A stretch of DNA of 64,000 nt from CAZZKG01 sp964654825 (lineage in GTDB: Bacteria > Gemmatimonadota > CAZMKB01). A program made the position numbers and the translations under genes. The notes under the pieces were generated by a model. It searched no databases, was not told the origin of the DNA, and saw only the letters and a program-made list of their open reading frames with translations. The stretch lies in assembly GCA_964654825.1 (NCBI GenBank), contig CAZZKG010000014.1:7346-71345 (forward strand), in the 5' to 3' direction. Shown here one piece after another: positions 43,046 through 52,977 of this stretch; the first letter of the stretch is position 1; each line of letters opens with the position of its first letter.

Positions 43046-45610
43046 TCAGCGGACCATGCTGCCGGGCGAGCCGACGGTAGCTGGTGAATCAGTTTTCAAA
43101 CCCTTGCCGCCCGTGACAGTCTGTCTGTCAGAGCCGGGAAGGGTAACAAAATCGTTGTTCTCTGAACCGGTGACGCGCATAAAGCTGTTGTCCCCTGCGT
43201 ACGCTGCCGCGTTGGGCAGGAGGATGTCCCAGTCGCCGCCGATCTGGAAGTAGGTCACGCCGAAATACATGTTGAGCGCCACGACCCGGGGGGCCGCCGA
43301 ATTGACGGCAACGCAGGGGTTCCCGTTGTCCCAGGAAGCGATGACATCACCATCCGGCTGGACCGGGGCGTCGACCGAATACGCCCCCTCGGTGAGAGTC
43401 GAAACACCCGCCATGATCGGGTGGCTCGGATCATAGGTGCCGAGGCTTACCGGAACTAAGTAGTTGTAGCCGACGCCCAGAGGGCTGTAGTCGCTCATAA
43501 TGCGACCGCCGATCGCCCAGCTGCTTGTGAAGCTGAACTGCGAGAGAACAACCGCCCCGCCGAGATCGACATAATCGGCCAGGACGTCACCGATCGCTGC
43601 CGCATCGGCGAACGGGTAGTTTGACCAGACCTGGACCACATCATAAGGAAGCAGATCATCGAGAATGGGGGTGGAGGTTGAAACATCCATCACGTCCACA
43701 CCGGTGAAACGTCCGTCGGCTAAAAGCGCACTCGATGCATTGCCGGCCTCGGACGTGGAGTAGTCCGACAGGAGGATCAGCACGCTGTATGGACCACCTC
43801 CGCCTTCACCCTGCTTGTAGACGTTGAACGAGCAGCTGTCTTCAGGTGCCGAAGGATAATCACCGAAATAGATCCTGTACTCGTACGATCCTTCAGGTGC
43901 TCCCGCCGGCACGTAGTGCGTCATACCCGTCACGCTTCTCACCTGATCGGGACCGAACGGAACATTATTGAACTGGAGGACCGGGCCATAGACGAATCCA
44001 CCCGGCAGCCTGGCCATGGTCCACACATCGACCGACCGCGTCGAATCACAGTGGTTCGTGAGGGAAGCATCGAACGAGAACGAACCGCCCTCCGGAGGAA
44101 TGATGGCCGGCGGGTCATTGACGGAGCAGTTGAGCTCCCACCAGCATCCGCTGGCCCCGAGAACGTCCAGGGCCGCGTCGAGATCGATCAGGCCCCAGCC
44201 GTACGTGTTGTCCTCCCCGGTGCTGCCGAGGTCCTGGGCCGATTGCATGAGCGCGAACTTGACCTGCTCGCTCGTGGCGTTGGGATCGGCCTGACGAAGC
44301 ACCGCTACCGCCCCCGCGACGTGTGGACACGCCATCGAGGTACCTGACATGGTTGTATACCCGCCGCCGGGATAGGAGGAGCGTACATCGACTCCGGGGG
44401 CCGAAACTTCCGGCTTGGTTGTTTCGCTTCCGCAGGCGCTGGGTGCCGGACCCTGACTCGAGAAATACGCTATCGGATCATTGCCGTAGTCCGCCCCGTC
44501 GATCGCGCCCGAGCAGAAGGAGTCATACGGGCTGCTGGCCCTGTTGGCGGGGTTGCGAATCGCGTTCGGTGGACTTGCACCCTCGTTGCCCGCCGCGAAG
44601 ACGACAACGACACCCGCGGCTTCGCAGCCGTCGAGGGCACTCCAGAACATATTGTCGCAGGCGCCGCCCGGCAGGTAGTCGCTGTGATATATCGGAGATA
44701 TACCCCAGGAGTTCGAGTTGACGTCGGGTACGTCGTCCACGGTACCCGGATCACCATCGGGATCGGCGGTCCACTGGAAAGCGGTGATGGCGTCGGCGAT
44801 AGTCGTCGGTATGTCGACCCTGTCGATGACACCCGCCGATATCCATTCGGCATCATACGCCACGCCGATGTGATCATCAGTGTTGGTCTGATACCCACAG
44901 ATGGTTCCCATCGTGTGAGTCCCGTGGCCACCGGAATCAAACGGGAATGTGGTCCCCGTCACCGGATCATACCAGCACTCACTCGATGGTGCGTGAGTTC
45001 CTCTCCAGCGAGCACTGAGAGCCTGGTGATTACCATCAACCCCGGTGTCGAGGTGGCTGACGAGCCGTCCGGCGCCCGTGTAGCCCCGAGCCCATGCCAG
45101 CGGTGCATTGATACGCTCGAGCCCTTCCTCGATCGAGGCGATGAGTTTCTCGGGCGCGGCATTTTCAGAAACAGGCTGGATATTCTCGATCTCGTAGTCG
45201 AGATACATGTCACCCACATCGACACGATTCGACATCTGTTCCACAAACTCCTTCGTCGCATCCACCACGACCAGGTTGTCGATCCATAGAGTCCTGTAAT
45301 CTCTCACCCGGCCTTCCGCGATGCCGCTCTCCAGGTAAGCGACGAGACCACCCTGAGTGTCCCGGGCCTTCTTCATGAGCGCACGAACCACGACTTCATG
45401 ACGATACTCACGCGTCGCGTGCATCCTGTTCAATTCACTGTTGAGAGCCGCAATGTCTACTTTGCTCTCTAGCATCACGACAGAGGAAATAAATTCATCC
45501 CCGGACATTTTGTCGAGCTGTGCACTGAGGTCAGGGGTGATGTACCCGGCCCGGGCTCCTCCGATGACCAGGAACATGAGTGTGAAGGTGAGCAATGATA
45601 CCCGTTTCAT
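43046..45610 (-). CDS. Exported subtilisin-like serine protease (S8 family)
   Basis: 854 aa. Signal peptide residues 1-~22. An inhibitor-like propeptide (~25-150) precedes the S8 domain (~165-470), which has D188 in SHLDTGVDG, H229 in GGHGTHT, N342 in AAGNEG and S425 in MSGTSMACPH. The remaining ~380 residues are beta-rich, with a segment at ~600-800 (SVLILLSDYSTSEAGNASSAL, LSQFSFTSSWAIGGRI) that resembles a flavodoxin-like or ThuA-type accessory domain. No FlgD-like sorting module is present. The start has AGGAGG seven bases upstream. It is divergent from porX. Confidence 0.9.
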   Translation of the reverse strand: MKRVSLLTFTLMFLVIGGARAGYITPDLSAQLDKMSGDEFISSVVMLESKVDIAALNSELNRMHATREYRHEVVVRALMKKARDTQGGLVAYLESGIAEGRVRDYRTLWIDNLVVVDATKEFVEQMSNRVDVGDMYLDYEIENIQPVSENAAPEKLIASIEEGLERINAPLAWARGYTGAGRLVSHLDTGVDGNHQALSARWRGTHAPSSECWYDPVTGTTFPFDSGGHGTHTMGTICGYQTNTDDHIGVAYDAEWISAGVIDRVDIPTTIADAITAFQWTADPDGDPGTVDDVPDVNSNSWGISPIYHSDYLPGGACDNMFWSALDGCEAAGVVVVFAAGNEGASPPNAIRNPANRASSPYDSFCSGAIDGADYGNDPIAYFSSQGPAPSACGSETTKPEVSAPGVDVRSSYPGGGYTTMSGTSMACPHVAGAVAVLRQADPNATSEQVKFALMQSAQDLGSTGEDNTYGWGLIDLDAALDVLGASGCWWELNCSVNDPPAIIPPEGGSFSFDASLTNHCDSTRSVDVWTMARLPGGFVYGPVLQFNNVPFGPDQVRSVTGMTHYVPAGAPEGSYEYRIYFGDYPSAPEDSCSFNVYKQGEGGGGPYSVLILLSDYSTSEAGNASSALLADGRFTGVDVMDVSTSTPILDDLLPYDVVQVWSNYPFADAAAIGDVLADYVDLGGAVVLSQFSFTSSWAIGGRIMSDYSPLGVGYNYLVPVSLGTYDPSHPIMAGVSTLTEGAYSVDAPVQPDGDVIASWDNGNPCVAVNSAAPRVVALNMYFGVTYFQIGGDWDILLPNAAAYAGDNSFMRVTGSENNDFVTLPGSDRQTVTGGKGLKTDSPATVGSPGSMVR

Positions 45611-45768
45611 AGAACTCCTCCTGAAAGTGATTTTCCCCGGGAATGCGCACGACAACGGCCGTTTCACTCTCGGGCCCGATACGGTCCGATGGGCCCCCTT
45701 ATTTCGTAACCCTCCTTTCTTCCCTTGCTCTCTAAAGCGATACCCCCCCCCGCAATTTCAGATTTCAC

Positions 45769-45798
45769 AGTATACCACAAAACACACTGATCTGTCAA
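45769..45798 (-). promoter_or_regulatory. Promoter of the S8 protease gene
   Basis: On the minus strand TTGACA (45793-45798) and TATACT (45769-45774) with an 18-bp spacer. The leader is about 150 nt and contains a run of ten C/G near 45744-45752. Confidence 0.65.
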
Positions 45799-45889
45799 AC
45801 AGCCACCTTGAGGTTGTTGATTCTCAATAGTAATTTGAAGCAGGAGATGGAAGAGTCTGAAGGGATAATTTTAATACTACCGGCTCACG

Positions 45890-45918
45890 TTGACAGAAAG
45901 TTCGGGGGTGCATATTAT
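45890..45918 (+). promoter_or_regulatory. Promoter of porX
   Basis: TTGACA (45890-45895) and TATTAT (45913-45918) with a 17-bp spacer, about 35 bp before the GTG start. Divergent to the protease promoter within 45611-45953, which holds no gene. Confidence 0.7.
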
Positions 45919-45953
45919 TACGAGTACCGAACACAGAATGAAGGTGACCTGTC

Positions 45954-47525
45954 GTGGACGTTCCCATCACAAGAAACAGGGTTCTCTGGGTGGACGACGA
46001 AGTCGACCTCCTGAAAGCTCACGTCATTTTTCTCGAGGAGAAGGGCTTTAGTCTCACCACCGCAACCAATGGCGAAGACGCACTCATTCTCCTGAGGGAG
46101 CAGCCGTTCGACCTCGTTCTCCTCGACGAACAGATGACCGGGAAGAGGGGAATCGCAGTCCTCAGAGAGATCAAGTTCGAGTTTCCGCATATTCCGGTCG
46201 TGATGGTCACCAAGAGTGAAGAAGAACAGATCATGAACGAAGCTATCGGGAGGAGGGTGGACGATTACATTGTAAAACCTTTCAATCCTACCCAGCTGCT
46301 CTCCGTCTGTAAGCGGTTCCTGGAGGGGGGGAAGATGTCTCAGGAACGGCTCGTCCAGGATTTTGTCACCTCGTTCAGGGAACTTCAGGAACTCATCGGC
46401 TCCGATCTCGGTTGGAGAGACTGGGCTGAGCTATACCTCCGAATCATCCGGTGGGAGATGAACCTGAGAGAAATGGAAGAAGCGGGCCTCCTCGGTTCCA
46501 TCTTCGATCTCAAGAAAGAATTCCGGACTAAATTTTCTCTGTACGTCTCCAGTAACTACAGAAACTGGCAGGAGACAGGGGCGGACCGGCCGGTTTTCTC
46601 CACCGACCTCGTAAAAAAGTACGTGTACCCGACCATTGCCAGTCACGGCCGTGTCATCTTCATCATCATCGATTGTCTGCGGCTCGACCAGTGGGAGGTT
46701 CTGCTTCCCGAGATCAATCAGTTATTCGACGTACGATCTGAGCTCTATTACTCGATCCTGCCGTCGGCAACTCCGTATTCGAGGAACGCCATATTCAGCG
46801 GTCTCCTGCCGCTGGAAATTCACCGGAAACATCCCCAGTACTGGGACCTCGAGGCTGACGATGAAGTGAGCCTGAACCGGTTCGAAAAGGAGCTCTTCAG
46901 CGAACAGATGGGACGGCTCGGATACGAGCACAACAGGCAGATCAGATTCGAGCGGGTCCTCACCAAGGGGGACGGGCAGGCGCTCTCCAAGAGGCTGCCT
47001 GATCTCCTCAAAAGTAATCTCGTGACGGTCGTATACAACTTCATCGATATCCTTACCCACGGCAGGTCGGAATCCGACATTCTCCTCGAAATGGTTCCCG
47101 ATGAGGAGGCCATGAGATCCATGGCGAAGACCTGGTTTCTCCACTCGAGCATCTACGAGCTTATCAGGGGAGCGGCACACGAGGGTATACCGGTCATCGT
47201 GACCAGCGATCACGGCTCAGTCCACTGTTTCCACCCCCTCGTCGTCTACGCAAAGCGTGACGCTTCGACCAACCTGCGGTACAAGTTTGGAGAAAACCTC
47301 CGGGCCGACGGGAAAGAAGTCTACTCCGAGAAAAAACCCGAATCAATAGGCCTTACCACGAAAGGCCTCAACATGAATTTCCTCTTCGCCATGGAAGACA
47401 GCTATTTTGTCTATCCCACCAAACTTCGCGAGTATCAAAACCGGTACTACGGGAGTTTCCTCCACGGGGGGATATCCCCTGAAGAGCTCATCCTTCCCAT
47501 CTCCCTCCTCACCCCGAGGACCTGA
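45954..47525 (+). CDS. porX: PorX-type response regulator (receiver + PglZ domain)
   Basis: 523 aa. The receiver domain (1-~125) has acidic D14-D15, phospho-acceptor D58 in VLLDEQM, T86 and K108. A helical linker leads to a PglZ/alkaline-phosphatase-fold domain (~230-523) with metal-ligand candidates D240 (IIIDCLR), T273 (SATPYSR), D419-H420 (TSDHGS) and H504 (LHGGISPEE). PorX of Porphyromonas governs the type IX secretion system and has the same architecture. GTG start after AAGGTGA. No PorY kinase or Por secretion genes lie in the window. It opens a run of LPS-type genes. Confidence 0.88.
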   Translation: MDVPITRNRVLWVDDEVDLLKAHVIFLEEKGFSLTTATNGEDALILLREQPFDLVLLDEQMTGKRGIAVLREIKFEFPHIPVVMVTKSEEEQIMNEAIGRRVDDYIVKPFNPTQLLSVCKRFLEGGKMSQERLVQDFVTSFRELQELIGSDLGWRDWAELYLRIIRWEMNLREMEEAGLLGSIFDLKKEFRTKFSLYVSSNYRNWQETGADRPVFSTDLVKKYVYPTIASHGRVIFIIIDCLRLDQWEVLLPEINQLFDVRSELYYSILPSATPYSRNAIFSGLLPLEIHRKHPQYWDLEADDEVSLNRFEKELFSEQMGRLGYEHNRQIRFERVLTKGDGQALSKRLPDLLKSNLVTVVYNFIDILTHGRSESDILLEMVPDEEAMRSMAKTWFLHSSIYELIRGAAHEGIPVIVTSDHGSVHCFHPLVVYAKRDASTNLRYKFGENLRADGKEVYSEKKPESIGLTTKGLNMNFLFAMEDSYFVYPTKLREYQNRYYGSFLHGGISPEELILPISLLTPRT

Positions 47526-47529
47526 TAGC

Positions 47530-48639
47530 ATGCTGAAGAGCCTGGAAAAGAAGTGTAAGAAGCTTCTCTCGGGGCTCGTGAAGATGCTGCTCGATGAAGG
47601 TGCTCCTCCAGAGAAAATTCCCTCCCCGGGGGACCTGAAGAATGTTCTCGTCATCAGGCACGACAATAAAATCGGTAATCTCCTCCTCATCACTCCATTT
47701 CTCAGCGAGCTAAGGAAGGCATTTCCCGATTCGTCCATCTCAATTCTCGTTAGCGAGGCGTACCCGGAAATTTTCGAAGAGAATGATGACATCGATCACG
47801 TAATCCTCTATCACAAATCGAACCTCAAGCGATATCCCTGGAAAGCTTTCGGTCTCTATAGACTCCTGAGAGGCGCTCATTACGACCTCGCCATCGACGC
47901 GAGTCACCCACACTCGTTCTCCTTCACTTCGGCGATTCTTACGCGACTCTCCGGTGCACCGAACAGGCTGGGGTTCGACAGGGGAGATGCACGATACTAC
48001 ATCAACCTGCCGGTACCAATGCCGGCGGAAAGGCAGCACGAGTCCGACATCATTCTGAGCCTTCTTTACCATCTCGGCACGAGTCCTGTATCAGGTCCTC
48101 TGAAGTACACGGTGCGAAAGGACGAGCTCGCCTGGGCGGACATTGAGCAATCGAGGCTAGGCTGCAAAGCGGATGAGCCCGTCATCGGGATCTTTGCCGG
48201 TGGAAGAGGAAGTAAGAAAATCGCATTCGAGGTGTACGCTGATATCGCCCGGATTCTCGAGGACAATGATCCCGGTACGATCGTATTCTTCCTCGGGCCC
48301 CTCGAACAGGGTGAGCGAGCCCTGTTTCGGGAGATCGTGGGTGAGGACCGGACCATCGCACCGCAGTATCCTCTCAGAAAATTCGCGGCACTCCTCACGT
48401 CTCTCAGTGTGTTTGTGACACCGGATTCAGGTCCCATGCATCTCGCCGGTGCTCTTGATGTCCCGGTCGTGGCGATCTTCAGGGAGGACAGGGCATGGCG
48501 TTACGGACCACGTGCAGCCCACGACACGGTGCTCTTCTATCCGGAAGAGATCAACAGCAGGGAGGTCTGCAGCACAATCATCCGGACCCTTCAGGGGCAC
48601 AGGAAGGCCCGTTCCGACGAGGCGCTGCATGGATCGTAA
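47530..48639 (+). CDS. Family 9 glycosyltransferase (heptosyltransferase-like)
   Basis: 369 aa. VLVIRHDNKIGNLLLITPFLSELRKAFP (~40) and VTPDSGPMHLAGALDVPVVAIF (~300) are GT9 signatures, as in ADP-heptose:LPS heptosyltransferases. It builds the inner core on the cytoplasmic face of the inner membrane. The ATG at 47530 lies 4 bp after the porX stop, so it is co-transcribed with porX. Confidence 0.9.
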   Translation: MLKSLEKKCKKLLSGLVKMLLDEGAPPEKIPSPGDLKNVLVIRHDNKIGNLLLITPFLSELRKAFPDSSISILVSEAYPEIFEENDDIDHVILYHKSNLKRYPWKAFGLYRLLRGAHYDLAIDASHPHSFSFTSAILTRLSGAPNRLGFDRGDARYYINLPVPMPAERQHESDIILSLLYHLGTSPVSGPLKYTVRKDELAWADIEQSRLGCKADEPVIGIFAGGRGSKKIAFEVYADIARILEDNDPGTIVFFLGPLEQGERALFREIVGEDRTIAPQYPLRKFAALLTSLSVFVTPDSGPMHLAGALDVPVVAIFREDRAWRYGPRAAHDTVLFYPEEINSREVCSTIIRTLQGHRKARSDEALHGS

Positions 48640-49777
48640 GCTCACGATTGTCGAGACCGCCGCCCTCCCCTGGTGGAATGCGAGTGCGTATTACGCGGTC
48701 GAGCTCTCGAGAGGACTGTTGAAAAAAGGACACCGGGTACTCTTTCTCGGTATCCCGGGGAGCCCTCCCTTCGTGAAAGCCAAAGGCTATGGAATCGAAG
48801 TCGTAGAGGCGATCGACCTGAGACGCAATAGTCCCATCGGGTTCTTCACAAATATCAGCAATCTCGTGAAACTGTTTTCCAGACTGAAACCCGATGTCAT
48901 CAACGCTCATCAGGGTGAGGGTCACCTCCTGTGCACACTGGCCTCAAGGATGACTCCCGGGAGACCGGTGATCGTGAGAACGCGGGCCGATATCAGAAGG
49001 CCGAAAACGCACCCCTTCGGCAGGCTCCTCTATGAAAAGTTCACGGACGCGATCGTGACGAGCGGTGAGTTTATGAAGTGTGAGGGCTACTTCGACGGAT
49101 TCTCCCTCCCCCTCGAAATGGTGCATAACATCTATGCAGGTGTGGACACGGATATTTTTCGACCGGGACGGGAGAAGAGCGTTATTAGAAGGGAACTCTC
49201 GATCCGGGATGATGCAATTCTCTTCGGTATCATCGGAAGGTTATCCCGCGTGAAGGGGCACCACACGTTTCTGAAAGCGGCCGCGAAGGTCGCGCAGGAA
49301 GTTGACCGGGTGAATTTCCTGATCGCCGGAGAAGAAGCACAGGTTTCGAGAGAAACCCTCATCAACACAGCGATAGCAGGGAGAATCGGGAGAAGAGTGC
49401 ACTTTCTTGGTAAGTATCCGGATGTGAAGCCTATTATAGAAGCGATTGACATCGGTGTCATCGCCTCGCTAGGGTCCGAGGCGGTGTCGAGAGCCGCTAT
49501 CGAATTCATGGCAATGGGGAAACCGGTGATATCGACATCAGTCGGTGTACTGCCTGAAATCGTACGTGACGGGGAGACCGGATTCCTCCTCCAGCCCGGG
49601 GATGAAGATGCGATTGCCCGGGCGATGCTCGAGCTCCTCAATAATCCCGGGAAGAGAGACCGGATGGGTGCCGCCGGAAGAAAGCACGTGCTCGAACGCT
49701 TCTCGCTGGAGGGGATGACGACCAGGACCGAACAAGTATACTTCGAACTGATCGACAATCACCGTCGGAGGGTATGA
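48629..49777 (+). CDS. Family 4 glycosyltransferase
   Basis: 382 aa. TIVETAALPWWNASAYYAVELSRGL opens it; LFGIIGRLSRVKGHHTFLKAA (~195) starts the donor domain, and SEAVSRAAIEFMAMGKPVI (~283) has the E-x7-E motif. The ATG at 48629 overlaps the GT9 gene by 11 bp; upstream starts in this frame would overlap deeply. Likely lipopolysaccharide core assembly. Confidence 0.9.
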   Translation: MDRKLTIVETAALPWWNASAYYAVELSRGLLKKGHRVLFLGIPGSPPFVKAKGYGIEVVEAIDLRRNSPIGFFTNISNLVKLFSRLKPDVINAHQGEGHLLCTLASRMTPGRPVIVRTRADIRRPKTHPFGRLLYEKFTDAIVTSGEFMKCEGYFDGFSLPLEMVHNIYAGVDTDIFRPGREKSVIRRELSIRDDAILFGIIGRLSRVKGHHTFLKAAAKVAQEVDRVNFLIAGEEAQVSRETLINTAIAGRIGRRVHFLGKYPDVKPIIEAIDIGVIASLGSEAVSRAAIEFMAMGKPVISTSVGVLPEIVRDGETGFLLQPGDEDAIARAMLELLNNPGKRDRMGAAGRKHVLERFSLEGMTTRTEQVYFELIDNHRRRV

Positions 49778-49874
49778 TCTCCCGGCATGGATCTGTGAGA
49801 AGCCTTTGACTTCGACAAACGAAAAAGGATATTATAGAGAGGTTGAATCACCGCAGGAGGGGATCGAGCACGAA

Positions 49875-50654
49875 ATGGACCGGGAAAGCATCACGGCTAT
49901 CATAATGACCTTCAACGAAGAGCACAATATCCAGGCGTGCCTCGAGACACTGGACTGGGTGGACGAGCTCATAGTCGCCGACACGGGCAGCACCGACCGC
50001 ACTATCGAACTGGCTCGTTCATACACGGACAGGATACTGGAGCTCCCGTGGTATGGGTATGGACCTACTCGCAACCTGGCCCGCAAAGAAGCGACCTCGG
50101 ACTGGATATTATTCATCGACGCCGACGAGAGAGTAACTGATGATCTGAGAGAATCGATCCTGACAGTGCTCTCTGCCTGGGACTACCGGTACAACTCGTA
50201 CAGGATCCCCCGCAGATCGAACTTCGTGGGCAGGTGGATAAAAGGCTGCGGTTGGTATCCCGGGTATGTGTTACGGCTCGCGAGAAAAGACGAAGGACAA
50301 TACACAGATGCTTCCGTCCACGAGTCTCTCGAAGTCGAGGGCAAGACTGGCACACTGAAAGCCGACCTGCTCCACTACACCGATCCGGACCTCGAGCATT
50401 ACTTCAAAAAATTCAACCTCTATACGACTCTCGCGGCGGATGACATGGTGAGGGACGGTAAGAAGCCGAGATTTTACAAACTCTTCATCAATCCCATCGT
50501 AACGTTTTTCAGGATGTTTTTCCTGAAGCGCGGTTTCTGTGACGGGTTCGAGGGATTCACGCTCTGTGTTTTTTCTTCCTTCTATGTGTTCACGAAATAT
50601 ACGAAAGCTATCTTCGCCTGGAGAGACAGGAAAGAGAGTCCTGATGATCAGTGA
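49875..50654 (+). CDS. Family 2 glycosyltransferase (WaaE/LPS-core type)
   Basis: 259 aa. ITAIIMTFNEEHNIQACLETLDWVDELIVADTGSTDRT and LFIDADERVTDDLRE are the wording of LPS core beta-1,4-glucosyltransferases (WaaE/KdtX). A C-terminal hydrophobic segment (~215-245) probably anchors it. The ATG at 49875 is a cautious choice; a TTG at 49806 would add 23 residues. It ends 2 bp from the convergent O-antigen ligase gene. Confidence 0.88.
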   Translation: MDRESITAIIMTFNEEHNIQACLETLDWVDELIVADTGSTDRTIELARSYTDRILELPWYGYGPTRNLARKEATSDWILFIDADERVTDDLRESILTVLSAWDYRYNSYRIPRRSNFVGRWIKGCGWYPGYVLRLARKDEGQYTDASVHESLEVEGKTGTLKADLLHYTDPDLEHYFKKFNLYTTLAADDMVRDGKKPRFYKLFINPIVTFFRMFFLKRGFCDGFEGFTLCVFSSFYVFTKYTKAIFAWRDRKESPDDQ

Positions 50655-50656
50655 CT

Positions 50657-51829
50657 TTACAGAGGTTCTTGATCCCCGGAGGAGATAATAAAAAGGCCTG
50701 CAAGGAAAAAGAAATCCATACCGGCAGATGGTCCCATCAACTGGGTATCGAACAGATTTCCGACGAGGAACCCGATGTAACCCCAGAAGAGTGCCCGAGA
50801 TAAACCGTCTCCGCACCAGAGCTTCTTCGCAAGTGCCAGTAACATCCAGAGAAACAATCCGAGTCCGATCACCCCGTCTTCGGCAACAATAGTCGCGTAC
50901 ACATTGTGCAGGTGTTTCATCGTTCCGCTGCTCGCGTCGATGAAGAGCCCAAGAGATGTAGCCTTTTCCAGGTACTCTGGATGGAGAACTAGCTGACCGG
51001 GTCCCAGCCCGGCAAGCGGGTGTTCCGCCAGTATCCATCCACACACACGCAGGCTGTTCACTCGCGAGACTATTGATTGATCTGAAGTTATTGTGTGTTC
51101 GATACGGCTATGGATACCGGGGACAACAAGGATGAGGACGACGAAGACAAACAGAGCCAATATAGACAGAACGATGCGGATATGTCTCTGCTTGAGTTCA
51201 GTCACCATGAGTCCTGTGACGGCAGGGATAAAAGCGATGTAATATCCCCTCGAGCCGGACAGGACAAGCCCCGCAAGCAGAAGGACAGCAGCAGCCCACC
51301 AGGTCTTACGTCTCGAAGCGGCTGCTTTATAAAGAATGACCGGGAGGATGACGACCATGCACGAAGCGAAATCGTTGTGATGGTGGAGTGCCCAGATCAT
51401 ACCTTCCTTCCAGAGCTCCCGGGTGATTTCGTAGTTCCCCGGCAAGAGCCCCAGTCCGACAAAGATAGAAGCCGCGATGAGGATGAGCCAGGCACTGACG
51501 TATATCAGGAATAGACTGTCTCTCTTCCGCGTTATCGCAAGCCCTGCCGCGAATGGGAGTATCCAGCTGAGGAAAACATCAGGGATTTCAAGCAGACCAC
51601 TAACGGGTGCCGGGAGGAAGAGCGAGCGGATCCCGTAAAAAAAGACCAGTCCGAGAAGGGGGATAAAAACAGCCGCACCGGTTTTCCAGATGCGTTTCTC
51701 GAAGAGTGCCGGGAGAGAGAGAATACCCCCTACGTAACCGGGCAGGTGAGCAAAAGGCATCCCGGCAGCAAAGAGAAAACCTGCGAGGTATTTTCTCACT
51801 CGCTCAAAAGTAGAGTCGGAATCCTTCAC
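50657..51829 (-). CDS. O-antigen ligase family protein (WaaL/Wzy_C)
   Basis: 390 aa with about eleven membrane segments. LLAGLVLSGSRGYYIAFIPA (~180) and ILAEHPLAGLGPGQLVLHPEY... HLHNVYATIVAEDGVIGLGLFL carry the conserved Arg and His of the Wzy_C/O-antigen ligase domain. It would join O-polysaccharide to lipid A core in the periplasm, or polymerise repeat units. GTG start with AAGGA upstream. It is convergent with the WaaE-type gene. Confidence 0.85.
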   Translation of the reverse strand: MKDSDSTFERVRKYLAGFLFAAGMPFAHLPGYVGGILSLPALFEKRIWKTGAAVFIPLLGLVFFYGIRSLFLPAPVSGLLEIPDVFLSWILPFAAGLAITRKRDSLFLIYVSAWLILIAASIFVGLGLLPGNYEITRELWKEGMIWALHHHNDFASCMVVILPVILYKAAASRRKTWWAAAVLLLAGLVLSGSRGYYIAFIPAVTGLMVTELKQRHIRIVLSILALFVFVVLILVVPGIHSRIEHTITSDQSIVSRVNSLRVCGWILAEHPLAGLGPGQLVLHPEYLEKATSLGLFIDASSGTMKHLHNVYATIVAEDGVIGLGLFLWMLLALAKKLWCGDGLSRALFWGYIGFLVGNLFDTQLMGPSAGMDFFFLAGLFIISSGDQEPL

Positions 51830-51961
51830 ATACTGATCCTTCCAGCATCGAGGACAGCGATCAACTGCAGAAGAACAGTGTCACAGGAAGCTCGACGTTC
51901 ATATTGACTTGATGAACAGAAATCTAAATATTTACTGAAATCCACCCAAATTCAAGGGGAA

Positions 51962-52879
51962 ATGATGCATCTTTCCGGTTTCTCTGTCGCCAGGAACGCC
52001 ATCGATCTCGATTACCCCATCGAAGAGGTCATTAAATCGATCCTGCCTGTTGTCGACGAATTCGTCATCGCTCTGGGTGATTCGTACGATAACACGACAG
52101 AGATCATTCGATCCATGGCAGACTCCAGGTTGAAAATCCTCGAGCGGGAATGGGACAACACACTTTTTGACCATGGTGCCATCCTTGCTCACGAGACGTC
52201 TGCAGCCCTCGAGGAGTGCACCGGGGACTGGTGCATCTACCTCCAGGCGGATGAGGTGATTCATGAGAAATTCCTGCCGGTAATCGTCGAGGCCTGTCGA
52301 AAATATATGGACGATGAAAGGGTTGAAGGGTTCCTCCTCTCATACAAGCACTTCTGGGGTGATCACTTTCATTACCAGAAGGCACGTAACTGGTACCGAA
52401 GAGAGATACGGGTTGTCAGAAACGACATCGGAGTCCGTTCCTGGAAAAGTGCCCAGGGTTTCCGAATTGACGGGAGGAAACTGAACGTCATCCTCATTCC
52501 CGCAGAGGTATACCATTACGGCTGGGTCCGGGACCCTCTCCGGATGAAGAGAAAACGCATCGCACACGATTCACTTCATCACGACAAAGTGTGGGTGGAT
52601 AATCAATACAGGGGTAACGGCCATGAAAAACCCTTCGAGTTTGGATCACTCCGAAATCTTGAGCTTTTCACCGACACACCACCAGCTGTAATGAAAAACC
52701 GTATAGAGTCCCGCGAATGGAAGATCAGAGAAAATCCAGCCGTCAAACATGAGCACGATCACCTTTTAGTGAGAATCCTTTCAACTGTGGAGAGATTCCT
52801 CGGCTTCCGATTCGGCGAGTACAGGAACTACAAACTCATCGGAAGAGACGAGGATCTTTCCCGTCACATCAAACGCTGA
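51962..52879 (+). CDS. Glycosyltransferase family 2 (variant)
   Basis: 305 aa. HLSGFSVARNAIDLDYPIEEVIKSILPVVDEFVIALGDSYDNTTEIIRS is a GT-A start, WCIYLQADEVIHE (~96) holds the metal motif as QADE. The C-terminal half is rich in H and W. It is monocistronic; a weak TTGACT at 51904 lies upstream. The sugar is unknown. Confidence 0.8.
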   Translation: MMHLSGFSVARNAIDLDYPIEEVIKSILPVVDEFVIALGDSYDNTTEIIRSMADSRLKILEREWDNTLFDHGAILAHETSAALEECTGDWCIYLQADEVIHEKFLPVIVEACRKYMDDERVEGFLLSYKHFWGDHFHYQKARNWYRREIRVVRNDIGVRSWKSAQGFRIDGRKLNVILIPAEVYHYGWVRDPLRMKRKRIAHDSLHHDKVWVDNQYRGNGHEKPFEFGSLRNLELFTDTPPAVMKNRIESREWKIRENPAVKHEHDHLLVRILSTVERFLGFRFGEYRNYKLIGRDEDLSRHIKR

Positions 52880-52977
52880 TCGGGCAGAAGGCTGTTATCT
52901 CTCTCGCCCATTGCAAAACAACAGATTTGTGCTCATTAGATAGGAGAGAACCGGCAATTTGCGAGGAAGGGTTTCTC

